In this document: positions 8,899 through 20,812 of the stretch, piece by piece | How positions within the stretch are numbered: the first letter of the stretch is position 1 | Layout: the number at the start of each line of letters is the position of its first letter | From: Aurantiochytrium sp. KH105 | Lineage: Eukaryota; Sar; Bigyra; Thraustochytrida; Thraustochytriidae | Assembly (NCBI GenBank): GCA_003116975.1 | Contig: BGKB01000037.1 | Coordinates: 390,989-423,480 of the forward strand | Reading direction: 5' to 3' | DNA length: 32,492 nucleotides | Program-made: the position numbers and the translations under genes | The notes under the pieces: generated by a model | Databases searched by the model: none | Seen by the model: the letters and a program-made list of their open reading frames with translations, nothing else | What the model was told of the DNA's origin: nothing

Positions 8899-9309
8899 TT
8901 AAGGAAATGTGTATAGGGGAAAGTGGTTGTGGTTAGAAATCTCGCCCGCGACGAGCTCCCACTCGCCCTCGCACTGGCTCCGTTGGATGCACTTGTTCGT
9001 GTTTACTTTGAGAACACGATCGCCACGGCACATACACTGAATCTCGAAGGCACGCGACAAGCAGCTCGAAGCATTGATGGCCAGCTCCTTTTCGACGCTT
9101 CGAACACAGACTTCAGGGCAGACCTCGGTTATGTCGGGCTTAAGTCTTCTGTTTGGGCACCTGAATCGATCGAGTTTGCGCCCCATCGTAGCTACGTCCT
9201 CCTCGGCGGCGACCATGGGTGCCCTAAAGGACGAAGCGAGCGTCTTTTCAAAGCAAGCCGCATAGAGAATGAAGACAATGACTGCGAGAAAGCTGCTGCG
9301 AAGCGACAT
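8899..9309 (-). CDS. Small secreted cysteine-rich protein, TIL-like
   Basis: From the ATG at 9309 the product has 136 residues. Residues 1-26 form a classical signal peptide (MSLRSS, a hydrophobic core FLAVIVFILYAA, then a polar region). The mature part has eight cysteines (51, 64, 68, 83, 92, 94, 107, 113) in an order like trypsin-inhibitor-like (TIL) domains: CPEVC, then QCMCRGDRVLKVNTNKC and a final C six residues later, matching the C-x-C...G...KC...C end of TIL domains. Typical TIL domains have ten cysteines, so one pair would be missing. An N-glycosylation sequon (NAS) lies at 79-81. The open frame extends upstream to 9387, but the shorter start gives a proper signal peptide. Function as a protease inhibitor is inference. 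Confidence 0.6.
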   Translation of the reverse strand: MSLRSSFLAVIVFILYAACFEKTLASSFRAPMVAAEEDVATMGRKLDRFRCPNRRLKPDITEVCPEVCVRSVEKELAINASSCLSRAFEIQCMCRGDRVLKVNTNKCIQRSQCEGEWELVAGEISNHNHFPLYTFP

Positions 9310-10245
9310 GCTTGCTGCGGCAACTGTTTTACTCTGTGAAGAGCGCGTCTCGTTCGCAGCTGACCAAAGTGTCGTGCGGTCAAGCAAGATTTGCAGAATC
9401 TTGCCTTGTCTCGCAGTTTTTGATATGCAGAAGGGAACTCGCTTGCGCGCAAGCGTCCGCGCCGCCCCAAAAGCAACAGATCCGTTTCGACATTGCTTAC
9501 TTACTACTAGGCATACCTTAGAACACCTTGCTTTTAGACCTGCGATGAATTCTGGTTGTTCTATGGAAGTGCATACACAGCTAGACAGACAGACAGACAG
9601 ACAGACACGGCGGCGACCTTACCGCGCCGAGCCTGCTCTCGAGACACTTCAATCAATGCGTTCGCCAGGCGCTTGCCGGAGCACCTCCGCGCAAGACAAA
9701 CCTTTTTTTTTTCCCCTTTTCTTTCTTTACTCTGCGCCAAAAGCATGTGAACTTGCCATGGTTGACGACAAAGAATCTCGATTTTGCGCAAGGGCTAGTA
9801 GCAGATCGATCTCCAAGCAAAGGCGACCTCGATGGTCGCAGCCCGAGCGCCTCGAATGCATTCGCCGCCATCATCGTTTGGGCTTACCGAGCATACAGAA
9901 CAAGACGGGGGGGGGGGTAGGATGATTATTTTGTGGGAAAGAAGTCCTGATGCCCGACTGGCCTATGCAGCGCAAAAGTCCCTCAAAGGTGCAGCCTGCC
10001 CCCTTCGCGACGAAGCTTCGATCGGCGCCCCTTCAAGCTAGGGAGAGAGAGGATCGATCCTCGAGCAACGTCGCGGCAGATCACCAGCGAGCGCGTTAGC
10101 GACGAGGAGCGCGCGAGGAAAAGCGCAGAGGCAGGAGGAGGCGAGAGGACAGGGCGCGCGGGAGGAGCGGCGAGTCCGCAGCCAGCTGTACAAAGGTCGC
10201 GCTGCGTTGCGCGAAGGGAGCGAGTCGGCCGAGCGAAAGGCAACG
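9310..10245. other. Intergenic, divergent spacer with simple repeats
   Basis: No gene is supported. It separates the secreted-protein gene (leftward) from the proteasome gene (rightward), so both promoters must lie here. It contains (AGAC)6 at 9583-9606, a T-run near 9701-9712 and an 11-base G run at 9907-9917. The last 200 bases are purine-rich (GAG/GCG) and are probably the proteasome gene's 5' leader. Confidence 0.5.
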
Positions 10246-11100
10246 ATGGACCTCTTGCAGGCGCCCCCTCGCGGGCTTTTCCGCGAGTCGCACGGCGCGA
10301 GCGCGACGCGCATGGACATGGCGAGCGCCGCGGGCATGGGCCATGACCAGATGAAGTTTGAGCTTCCTGGCGTGCAGCATCCGGCGGAGTTCGTGTCGCA
10401 GAACTTTAGTCCCGGCACCTACGAAGACAACGGCAAGCGGCTTAAGTTTTCCAAGGGTACAACCACGCTCGCGTTCATCTTCAAGGGCGGTGTGATCGTC
10501 TCGGTGGACTCGCGTGCTTCGCAGGGCTCCTACATCGGCTCGCAAACTGTCAAGAAGGTCATTGAGATCAACCCGTATCTCTTGGGTACCATGGCCGGTG
10601 GTGCCGCAGACTGTCTGTTTTGGGAGCGCAACCTCGGCATGCAGTGCCGCATGTTCGAGCTGCGCAACAAGGAGCGTATTTCCGTTGCGGCGGCCTCGAA
10701 GCTTTTGGCCAACACCATGAACTACTACAAGGGCATGGGTCTGTCCATGGGTACGATGATTACCGGCTGGGACAAGCGTGGACCCCAGCTCTTTTACGTC
10801 GACAACGATGGCACGCGGCTCAAGGCTGATGGCGACAAGCCCTTCTTTTGCGTCGGTTCCGGTGGCACCTACGCCTACGGTGTGCTCGACTCTTCGTACT
10901 CTTTTGACCTTTCGGATGAGGAGGCTATCGAACTCGGCAAGCGCGCCATCTACCACGCCACGTACCGCGATGCTTACTCTGGTGGTGTCAACAACGTTTA
11001 CTTGGTCAAGGAGACCGGCTGGACCCACGTCTTTTCTGGCGACACCTACCACCATCACGACAAGTACTCCGCGGAGCGCGAGGCTGCCGCCAACCCATAA
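10246..11100 (+). CDS. PSMB5: 20S proteasome subunit beta-5 (chymotrypsin-like)
   Basis: This is the catalytic subunit of the 20S core particle that cleaves after hydrophobic residues. The 284-residue precursor has a 71-residue propeptide, then Gly71 followed by TTTLAF, where Thr72 becomes Thr1 after self-processing. In mature numbering Asp17 (VDSRAS) and Lys33 (QTVKKVIEI) are in place, as are the [10 protein letters not shown] segment and the beta-5 traits [18 protein letters not shown] and [12 protein letters not shown]. The length is normal for beta-5. The start at 10246 (context CAACGATGG) is the first true ATG; upstream frame extension is Glu/Ser/Arg-rich and not conserved-looking. No introns are seen. 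Codons are strongly biased to C/G-ending forms, as expected for a highly expressed gene. Confidence 0.97.
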   Translation: MDLLQAPPRGLFRESHGASATRMDMASAAGMGHDQMKFELPGVQHPAEFVSQNFSPGTYEDNGKRLKFSKGTTTLAFIFKGGVIVSVDSRASQGSYIGSQTVKKVIEINPYLLGTMAGGAADCLFWERNLGMQCRMFELRNKERISVAAASKLLANTMNYYKGMGLSMGTMITGWDKRGPQLFYVDNDGTRLKADGDKPFFCVGSGGTYAYGVLDSSYSFDLSDEEAIELGKRAIYHATYRDAYSGGVNNVYLVKETGWTHVFSGDTYHHHDKYSAEREAAANP

Positions 11101-11222
11101 ACTTTACATTGTACCGTGCCCTAAGCCTTTTTCTTTTCTACATGCATTTTCTTGGACGCGTGTCGGCTCAGACGGATTATCTTGCTGAGTTTCTTCCCTT
11201 CCTTGCACCAGAGCCCTATCTA

Positions 11223-11457
11223 GGGTTGGATGCCTGATTTACAACATCATTTTTCAGAAAATCATTTTTCGATCAAAATTCAAGCTTCAGGCCTAATTGA
11301 TCTCAAGCAACACCAATCGACTGATTTTGTTAACTGATCAAGATGCAAGCTCTCCATGCTTGTACGCACGCCCTACGCGACTCCTGCATTTAAAGCTTGA
11401 ATTTTGATCGAAGAATGATTTTTCGAAAAATGATGTTGCAAATTAGGCATCCTACCC
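11223..11457. mobile_element. MITE, 235 bp, Tc1/mariner-like ends
   Basis: Two inverted arms face each other: 11221-11287 and 11393-11459. Aligned by eye over 67 bases they match at 61. The outermost bases on both sides are TA, so the likely structure is a TA target duplication (11221-11222 and 11458-11459) around 65-bp terminal inverted repeats beginning GGGTTGGATGCC / GGGTAGGATGCC. The inner arm ends share GATCAAAATTCAAGCTT exactly. The 105-bp centre has no open frame. It is AT-rich compared with its surroundings. The size, long arms, TA duplication and lack of coding DNA fit a non-autonomous Tc1/mariner-type MITE. Its ends do not resemble those of the transposon at 18359-20347, so a different transposase must mobilise it. 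Confidence 0.85.
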
Positions 11458-11488
11458 TACCGCAAAAAATGATTGTCATGTGTGAAAG

Positions 11489-11536
11489 GGACGCACGTAG
11501 CAAGCGCGTGCGCCCGTCAGCTTGCTACGTGCGTCC
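11489..11536. repeat. Perfect 17-bp inverted repeat, 14-base loop
   Basis: Arms at 11489-11505 and 11520-11536 are exact reverse complements (GGACGCACGTAGCAAGC and its complement) around a 14-base GC-rich spacer. It begins 30 bases after the MITE. It could be a cruciform or RNA hairpin, or the remnant of another small element. A T-run with ATATACATATAAT follows downstream. Confidence 0.8.
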
Positions 11537-12060
11537 GTCACGGCGCCGCTTGTCTTTTTTATATACATATAATATTTTTTCGCGTTCTGACCTGCGATAC
11601 GTCAAGGCTGGCGTGCTTGTACAACGTGCTTGCACAACTTTGGCCTCGCACCCGCTGCTGTCAGCACACAGAACCGCCGAGGTCGGTCTAGCCGACACGA
11701 GAACCTGGGGATAGCTCACGGCACTTACTGCCGCGCTAAAGGCCCTCCTTCCTTCGCCTTCGCCTGCGTCTGCGCAAGCCCGTCAGACATGCGAGAATGG
11801 AAATGCGAATGGAATGGAATGGAGTGGAATGGAATGGGATGAATTGGTGCCACGTGCGAATGAATTGTTCCACGCAGACGTCCCGCCTCCAGGGCCGCGA
11901 GAAAAGCGACAGAGGAGGGCTTGGCGGCGGCGCGGCGGCCGCCCGCGGCGCCGTCCTCTCTTGGGCAGCGGCCAAGGAGCTCGAGGCGCGCCGCGGGTCA
12001 ACTAGTTGCCCGACCTCATCCATCTCGGCTGCTTCGAGCTGTCGTAGCTTCTTCACGTTT

Positions 12061-12290
12061 AATCATCGACCAATCAATCGATCAATCAATCAAATCAATC
12101 AATCGATCGATCCCCGCCCGCCGCGGCGCCGCCCCGTGCGCAGCCGCGCGCCGCGCCTGCGCCGCCGCCGTTCCCCTCCGCTGCCTCGCTCAGGGCCGAG
12201 GCGGGGCTCACCTCCCTGCGTGTCTCCGTGCTTCTCTTCCCCTCTCCCTCCCTCCCTCCCTCCCTCCCGCCCGCCCGCCCGCCCGCGCGC
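12061..12290. repeat. AATC/GATC tract followed by CCCT/CCCG tract
   Basis: Bases 12061-12112 are imperfect tandem AATC with interspersed GATC. Bases 12245-12290 are tandem CCCT grading into tandem CCCG. Between them lies very GC-rich sequence with no recognisable gene. Confidence 0.7.
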
Positions 12291-12978
12291 CAGGACGGCC
12301 CGGGGAGAAGACTGCCTGAAAAAGACCCCGGCCGCCGCGCGCCTAGGACCGGCCTAGCGGCCCCTAGGACGGCGGCGGCTCCATGCGCCCCTCGCGGGCG
12401 GCGGAGACACGCGCGAACAGACGCGGCTGCGAAGAGTCCCGCCGCGCCGCATGTGGGAGCCGCGGCGTGGCAATGTGGCATTCTGGACCCGGACCCCGGA
12501 ACATGTAAATGGTTACCGCAAAAGTGGGAACCGCGGTCTGGTGCGGAAAGCGCGCGTCGGGCACGCCGCGGCGACGGTAGTTTTTTAGCAGTTGTGTAAT
12601 TTTTTTTTCTCTGGTCGCTCTCCCTTCTCGGTGGAGAGAGAGAGAGAGAGTAAGAAAGAAAGAAAAAAAGAATGGGGCTTGCTTGACGGTCGAGGAAAAA
12701 AGCAGACTTGCAACCTGAGGCGGGACGACGAGACGACGTCGCGAGGCGGCACGCCCTCCTTGGCCGCGGCGCGCCTCGCTGCAGAAAACAAGGAGGCCTC
12801 GGGCGAGAGCATAGTGCTCGAACTCTGCTTACAACGACTTTTGGGGAACGGGAGGGTCAACGAAAGAGATTCGTTCATTGCGTTGACCTGTCCGAGCGCA
12901 CGCAGAGAACTTGAGTGTTGAGCGCGCTTGCTTGCGAGCCCACTCGCGTGCGCACCATTTGCGCTGCCTCGGACTAGA

Positions 12979-15166
12979 ATGAGAATCAGACAAAATGCAA
13001 GCATGGCAGGTCAGAAGAGCGCTAAGACGAGCTCGAACTTTAACGCAAACTCGAATACAAATTTGAATGCGAACGAGCACTCGAACTCCAGCGCGGGCTC
13101 GCGGCTACGGGATCTTGCGCAAATCGCGTCGCAACACCAACAATACGCACTGATCTCTCAAGTGTAGGTTCATTTGCACAAACGTTGCAAATCTATCTTT
13201 AAAAGTCGACACCTGGCGTGCCGTGACGCGAAATTATCCTCACTAACGTGCGCGGCTTTTTATTTTTTTCTTCTTCTTCCCGTCAATCGACAACGTCAGG
13301 CTTGCAAATGCCGGTATACAGCCTGGACCAGCTTTGAGTCAAAACGACGGGAACCGTGGTTCCCAGCAGAGCAGCATGCCAGACATGAGTGCATTTGGAG
13401 TATCGAGCAGTGGCGTTAATATACAACACCTCACTTCGACGCTTCTGAAAGACATGCCATCTTCTGTGGCGCAGCAATGTATTAACGCTATTCTCCAGCA
13501 CGGAGTGAATTCACCACAAACAGCTCTCGTCATGCAACAATCTGTCGCCGCACCGCAGATGCAGCAAAATATTCAATTTAACCACCAAGAAAGTCAACAA
13601 AATAAGCATTCGCAGAATTTGCAAATGCAGCAACACTTCCAGCAACCGTATCAAGTATTCCAGCATCAGCATGCACAGAATCATGGTGCGCCGAGCTTCT
13701 CCGTCTCTGCCGCGCAATCCGTGATGCCAGCGTTTGCAGCGCAGAGCGTTGGTTCAGAGGCGGCACGTGTGTCGTCGAGCAGCAGTACCAGCCCCCCGAT
13801 GTCAAAAGGTCTAGCATCTAGCGGGCGCAAAATGCGCGCAGGTGTTCCGCAGAGCGACTTTCGGGGCGTCAGCTGGGATCGAAGTGTGAACACCTGGCGC
13901 TGCAAGGTGAACTCCGTCCACGTGGGGTACTTTGACAGCGAAGTTGAGGCCGCTCGAGCATACGATGAGGCGACGCTGTCGCTCCATAAACCGGGCTGCG
14001 GCATGCAGCTTCGGCTCAACTTTCTGTTCAGTGACTACAAGGACAAGCCCCCCGGGTCCATCAAGTACGAAACAAAGCGAGACGGTCGCGCAAGGGGTTC
14101 TTCGAAATATAGAGGAGTTTTGTGGGATAAGGCGAGCAAGTCATGGCGCGCAAAAATTAAGCATCAGGGCCACACAAAGTATCTTGGTCTCTACCAAGAC
14201 GAGGCGGCCGCAGGGCGTGCCTACGACATGGCCGCGCTCGAGCTTCGTGGTACAGCTGCAAAGCTCAACTTTCCAGATGAGCACGCGATTGACACGGCAG
14301 CAACGCCCGAGAAACCAAATGTTGTTGCTCCTGCTAAAGGCCGACCTTCGTCGATTACTGTGCCTGAGAACGCCCCCAACACGCTCGGCAAGCGCTCCCC
14401 TCGTGTCGATCTCGAAGGCGTCGCAGCAAAGTACGCCCGCGTCATGGAGCGTCACGCAAGTCGACGCGAGTCGTACCAGCAAGTTTGTCAAAAATTACAG
14501 TTTTTTGACCAACGCGTTGCTGGTGCGGCCGCTTCGGATGATGCGAAGGAGACGTTGTCTTCGTCGCTCAACGAACCTGGACCGCCGGCTGCTGCTATGA
14601 CGGGGACAGAAGACGAAGGGCTCTTGAATGTCGACGTCCTTAAGCTCCTTATCGTCAATACCGTGCAGGTCAACAATTCAAAGCAGACGGCCAAACCAGG
14701 ATCTCGAACCGTCAAAAAATCCGTGACTCGAGCGGAGAGAAGGCGTGGTCGAGCAAGAAACAAAAGCAGAAAGGGCAAAGCGAGCGGCAACAATGAAGGA
14801 TCCGGCGACAACGAGGCTGTCGCTGACGACGACGACGAAGACGAAGACGAAGACGAAGACGAAGACGAAGACGAAGACAAAGACGCGGATGGTAGTGACA
14901 GCAGCTACAAAGTTGATGACGATGACGTTGAGGAGGAGGAAGACGAAGCAGAAGAAGAAAACAATGGCAAGAATGATGGTAAAGTAAAAAGAAGAAAAGG
15001 CAAGACGGCGCGAAGCAGCAGCAGCAAGGAGAAAGTGCAACTCGACCTGGGCGCTTTCCTTGAAGACATTCAAGTCAAGGTAGAGGAAGAAGTGCGAGCT
15101 TTTCTCGAGATGAACAAAATCGCATTTCGGGAGAAGAAAAAGTCGACGCGTCGGGCCGGCAGATAG
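12979..15166 (+). CDS. Double AP2-domain putative DNA-binding protein, two exons
   Basis: Exon 1 (12979-13163) and exon 2 (13300-15166) join through a GTAGGT...CAG intron of 136 nt that splits a Val codon, giving 683 residues. Exon 1 is Asn/Ser-rich. Residues ~90-220 are Gln/His/Ser-rich. Two AP2/ERF-type domains follow: ~247-304 (SDFRGVSWDRSVNTWRCKV, VGYFDSEVEAARAYDEA) and ~330-388 (SKYRGVLWDKASKSWRAKI, KYLGLYQDEAAAGRAYDMA, KLNF). Both keep the YRG/FRGV-W, W-R/A-K and AA-AYD landmarks. The C-terminal third has basic stretches, an Asp/Glu tract and a Lys/Arg-rich end, probably nuclear. A role in transcription is inferred from the domains; the target is unknown. The ATG at 13003, in strong context (AGCATGG), is an alternative start. 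Convergent with KRR1. Confidence 0.88.
14825..14878. repeat. Coding GAC/GACGAA repeat (acidic tract)
   Basis: Four GAC units followed by about seven GACGAA units encode an alternating Asp/Glu run in the AP2 protein. All units keep the frame, so length changes in steps of three or six bases would alter only tract length. Confidence 0.9.
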
Positions 15167-15426
15167 CTCTGAAACAATACATTCATGAAAGATTTTCCCC
15201 ATGTTGTTTTTTGTTTGTTTGTTTCCCATAATCATCGACTGTCTCTCCCACTGGTGATGTATCATCAAAATCTGCGCAATGCACAGCTTGCTTGACCAGA
15301 GCAAGAAAGAGAGAGAGAGAGCAAACGAAGAGCGAAAAATAGATGAGAGTGTGAAGAAGGTACAGACAAGATTTTGAAGAGGCTCTCGTGTGCCGACTTG
15401 GCAAAGACCGAGAGCAGCGTGAGAAC

Positions 15427-18355
<2,929 letters not shown>

Positions 18356-18358
18356 TAA

Positions 18359-18387
18359 CAGTCAACGAGACCATAAATCGGTAATTA
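18359..18387 (+). repeat. Left terminal inverted repeat
   Basis: This is the left 29-bp end of the transposon. It is the exact reverse complement of 20319-20347 and is preceded by TAA. Confidence 0.92.
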
Positions 18388-18434
18388 GCCTCTAATTTTT
18401 CCTTCCGTCCACGCGAGAAGCGGCGCTTTTTAAG

Positions 18435-18551
18435 ATGAACTGGAAAAAGTCGACGGCGTGCAGATCGCGACGAAGCGCGCGGCTACGACCAACGCCAGCG
18501 AGCACACGACGCGGACTTGCGGTGAAGAGGGGGTGTGTACTAAAACGATGA
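18435..18551 (+). CDS. Short upstream frame overlapping the transposase start (ATGA)
   Basis: An ATG at 18435, the first inside the element, opens 38 codons rich in Arg/Lys (begins MNWKKSTACRSRR). It ends in TGA at 18549-18551, sharing four bases with the transposase ATG at 18548. It could limit transposase translation or allow reinitiation, or it may be chance. An undetected frameshift or splice joining it to the main frame is the other possibility. Confidence 0.3.
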   Translation: MNWKKSTACRSRRSARLRPTPASTRRGLAVKRGCVLKR

Positions 18552-20182
18552 GCGGGTCCCCCAAGCGTCGCCGGACATCACTATCTCAAGAGCAAGGGCG
18601 TCCGCGAAATGAAAGCGTCAAAACCCGGGTAACGGCGACCATCGAGGGCTGCGAAGGAGAACTTCAGGCAATCAGAAAAGCTCGTGGACGACCGGTGCTC
18701 ACGTCTCAAGAGCGCTTCATGGCTCTACACGCTTATTTCGCGTATCAAAAAGATCAGTTGGCTTCGCAGAAAAAGACAGGCCGCAAGTGGCCGATTAACG
18801 CGATGGCAAACGTGTCCGCAATGCTGGGCATATCCAAGTCTACACTCGCTCCTCTTATAAAGAGCTGGACCGACTCTCGAACGAGTGAGACTGGCGATCG
18901 CAGTCTGCAACCAGTCTCGAATCGCGGCAATCGAGAGGCGAAGCCGAGACGTGTTCCAACGACGAAGCAGGTATTCTTCAAGATTCGTGACTTCGTACGC
19001 GAAAGGCGGCTGCGCCATGAGGCTGTGTCAGCCAGACACATCACAGACTACCTGGTAGAGACTGGGGTGCTTTCGATTATCCATGACGAAGGCGGTGTGA
19101 TAGACGCCAAAGACTACAGTGCTGCTCTTCGCGCCACACAGTCCTATCTGGTCGCGATGGGCTTCTGCCGTGGGAAGCGTCCGGGAAAGGTTTCGCTGAA
19201 GGTCGAACATATTGCTCTGCGCGACGATTACATCGTCAGACTCTTACAGAATCGATCCCTTCCGCCTGAGTTGCAGCTAAGGGAGGTCTATCTTGATGAG
19301 TCATACGTGCATCAACACTACCATAGGTTTGACAAAAGTCTATTTGATCCAATGGACGCGGAAGACACAACGACGCGCGTTCAACACAAGGGACGTAGGT
19401 ATTGTATTTTGGCTGCCATTCAGAATTCGAGTCCAAAATACCCAGATCGTGAAGCTGGCCTCGTGCCAGGCTCTGTTTGGACGTTTTGTCCGCAAGCAGC
19501 TGACGCGAGCAAAGGAGACTACCACAAGAACTTCAACGGGACTAATTTTGCATTGTGGTGGCGGACGCAGCTCCTACCTAACCTTCATGAGCCGTCCCTG
19601 ATCATAATGGACAATGCGAGCTACCACAAGACGCTGCCGCCAACCGCACCCGACGTCGCGAAGCTAAAGAAACGGGAGGTTATTGCAGCGCTCTATCAAT
19701 ATCAGATACCGCACGACGCAACGAGCACAGTTGCGCAGCTGAAAGTTCTGCTGAAGAACTGGATCAAGGAGAAGGTGCTGCCGGAAGTGATCGAGGCAGC
19801 ACAGAGGGCAGGGCATCGCGTCCTCTTCACACCACCTCACTACTCGGATCTGCAGCCCATCGAACTGATTTGGGCTTACGTGAAAGGAAATATTGCAAGG
19901 CAATACACGAAGGACACCACTCTCCAAGATGTGAAGCAGAGACTCGATGCCGAGTTCATCAAACTCGAGCAACCCTCTGGTCGAGACTTGGTGAAGCGGA
20001 TTATCGTCTCACGTGATCGTGTCATAGAGGAGTTTCGTAGTGAATCCTCGATTGAAGATGGTGTTGAAACTGACAGCGATGATAGTGGTGATGATGATGA
20101 CCTTTTTGAAGAAGAATACGACGTTGATGAACTCGAAAAGCAGCTCGAAGCTGTCCTAACAATTTCAGATGGTCGACCCTAG
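18548..20182 (+). CDS. Tc1/mariner-like transposase with DD83E catalytic spacing
   Basis: From the first in-frame ATG (18548) the product has 544 residues; the frame is open upstream to about 18458 without an ATG. It starts MSGSPKRRR, nuclear-localisation-like. A helix-turn-helix region lies at about 84-108 (VSAMLGISKSTLAPLIKSW). The IS630/Tc1/mariner DDE domain carries Asp250 (REVYLDESYVHQHY), Asp355 (LIIMDNASYHK) and Glu439 (DLQPIELIWAYVKGNIA). I count 83 residues between the second Asp and Glu, versus 34-41 in ordinary family members. The extra ~45 residues (KKREVIAALYQYQIP, STVAQLKVLLKNWI) look like a small SAP-like helical insert. A group with DD82E spacing has been described as Sailor, and this looks related. 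The C-terminus is acidic (DSDDSGDDDD). The frame is intact. Confidence 0.92.
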   Translation: MSGSPKRRRTSLSQEQGRPRNESVKTRVTATIEGCEGELQAIRKARGRPVLTSQERFMALHAYFAYQKDQLASQKKTGRKWPINAMANVSAMLGISKSTLAPLIKSWTDSRTSETGDRSLQPVSNRGNREAKPRRVPTTKQVFFKIRDFVRERRLRHEAVSARHITDYLVETGVLSIIHDEGGVIDAKDYSAALRATQSYLVAMGFCRGKRPGKVSLKVEHIALRDDYIVRLLQNRSLPPELQLREVYLDESYVHQHYHRFDKSLFDPMDAEDTTTRVQHKGRRYCILAAIQNSSPKYPDREAGLVPGSVWTFCPQAADASKGDYHKNFNGTNFALWWRTQLLPNLHEPSLIIMDNASYHKTLPPTAPDVAKLKKREVIAALYQYQIPHDATSTVAQLKVLLKNWIKEKVLPEVIEAAQRAGHRVLFTPPHYSDLQPIELIWAYVKGNIARQYTKDTTLQDVKQRLDAEFIKLEQPSGRDLVKRIIVSRDRVIEEFRSESSIEDGVETDSDDSGDDDDLFEEEYDVDELEKQLEAVLTISDGRP

Positions 20183-20318
20183 AGGTTATATAGTAAAAAC
20201 AATAAGAATGGTTACAATCAACTATTATCCAAATACGAGTTGGGCTCGACTATCAGCACAGAGGCCCGCCAACAACGCCCCTTCCCCCGGCCCTGTGCAG
20301 CTCCGTCCATTGCCTTTA

Positions 20319-20347
20319 TAATTACCGATTTATGGTCTCGTTGACTG
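20319..20347 (-). repeat. Right terminal inverted repeat
   Basis: This is the right 29-bp end of the transposon. It is the exact reverse complement of 18359-18387 and is followed by TAA. Confidence 0.92.
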
Positions 20348-20762
20348 TAACAACAACACAGTGCACGTCGAACTACGTTGGAATCCAGCCAGCCTGTGCC
20401 GCCAGCAGCCTCGCAGAGGAAGCCCGCCTCGCCTCGCCTCTCCGCGCCTCTCCTCTCTCTCCTCTCTCTCCTCTCCTCTCCTCGCGCGGCTTCCGTCATG
20501 CGGGCGCGACGCGCCGCGAGCGCCGGCGGGCGAGGCGGCGCGTCGAAGGAGGACTGCTGCAGCTAGGATTCGAATCTATACTGTATCTATCTTGCGCGGT
20601 GCGGACGGTGCTTTTGAATTCACATCAAAATCAGGGATTCAAAAAGCGCGCGCTGGGACGCGCCGGGACGCGGAGAGCGAGAGGAGAGGAGAGGAGAGCA
20701 GGAGGCGCAGCGCAGGGCAGAGGGCGCACGTGCACGCGCTGCGCCTCGGCCTGCGAGCGCGA

Positions 20763-20812
20763 TGCGGTGCGGTGCGGTGCGGTGCGGTGCGGTGCGGTGC
20801 GGTGCGGTGCGG
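20763..20812. repeat. TGCGG pentanucleotide array, ten copies
   Basis: Ten perfect tandem copies of TGCGG (equivalently GGTGC). There is no reliable coding frame around it. It is a strong candidate length polymorphism. Confidence 0.95.

Larger units (their letters stand above)
11101..12978. other. Long intergenic region with MITE and simple repeats
   Basis: No coding gene is supported; the open frames are translations of repeats or GC-rich DNA. It holds a MITE (11223-11457), a perfect hairpin (11489-11536), a GGAAT-type repeat at about 11808-11840, an AATC/GATC-rich tract at 12061-12112, a CCCT/CCCG tract at about 12245-12290 and a (GA)n tract at 12633-12650. The last 300 bases should contain the promoter and leader of the AP2 gene. 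Confidence 0.6.
18359..20347 (+). mobile_element. Complete Tc1/mariner-like DNA transposon, 1989 bp
   Basis: Left end 18359-18387 and right end 20319-20347 are perfect 29-bp inverted repeats beginning CAGTCAACGAGACCATAAAT. The three bases TAA flank both ends (18356-18358 and 20348-20350). Tc1/mariner elements normally duplicate TA, and TA is also present on both sides if the left boundary is moved out one base, so TA and TAA cannot be told apart here. The element carries one intact transposase frame and little else. Perfect ends, a matching flank and no stop codons imply recent insertion and possible activity. It sits in GC-rich, repeat-laden intergenic DNA and is less GC-rich than its flanks. 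Confidence 0.92.

Noticed and set aside
10096..11058. A 320-codon antisense frame over the proteasome gene
   Set aside because: Same cause: high GC third positions in a highly biased sense gene, and no domain seen.
20565..20580. GGATTCGAATC resembling a tRNA T-arm
   Set aside because: Neither strand gives a proper T-stem and no anticodon or D-arm fits around it.
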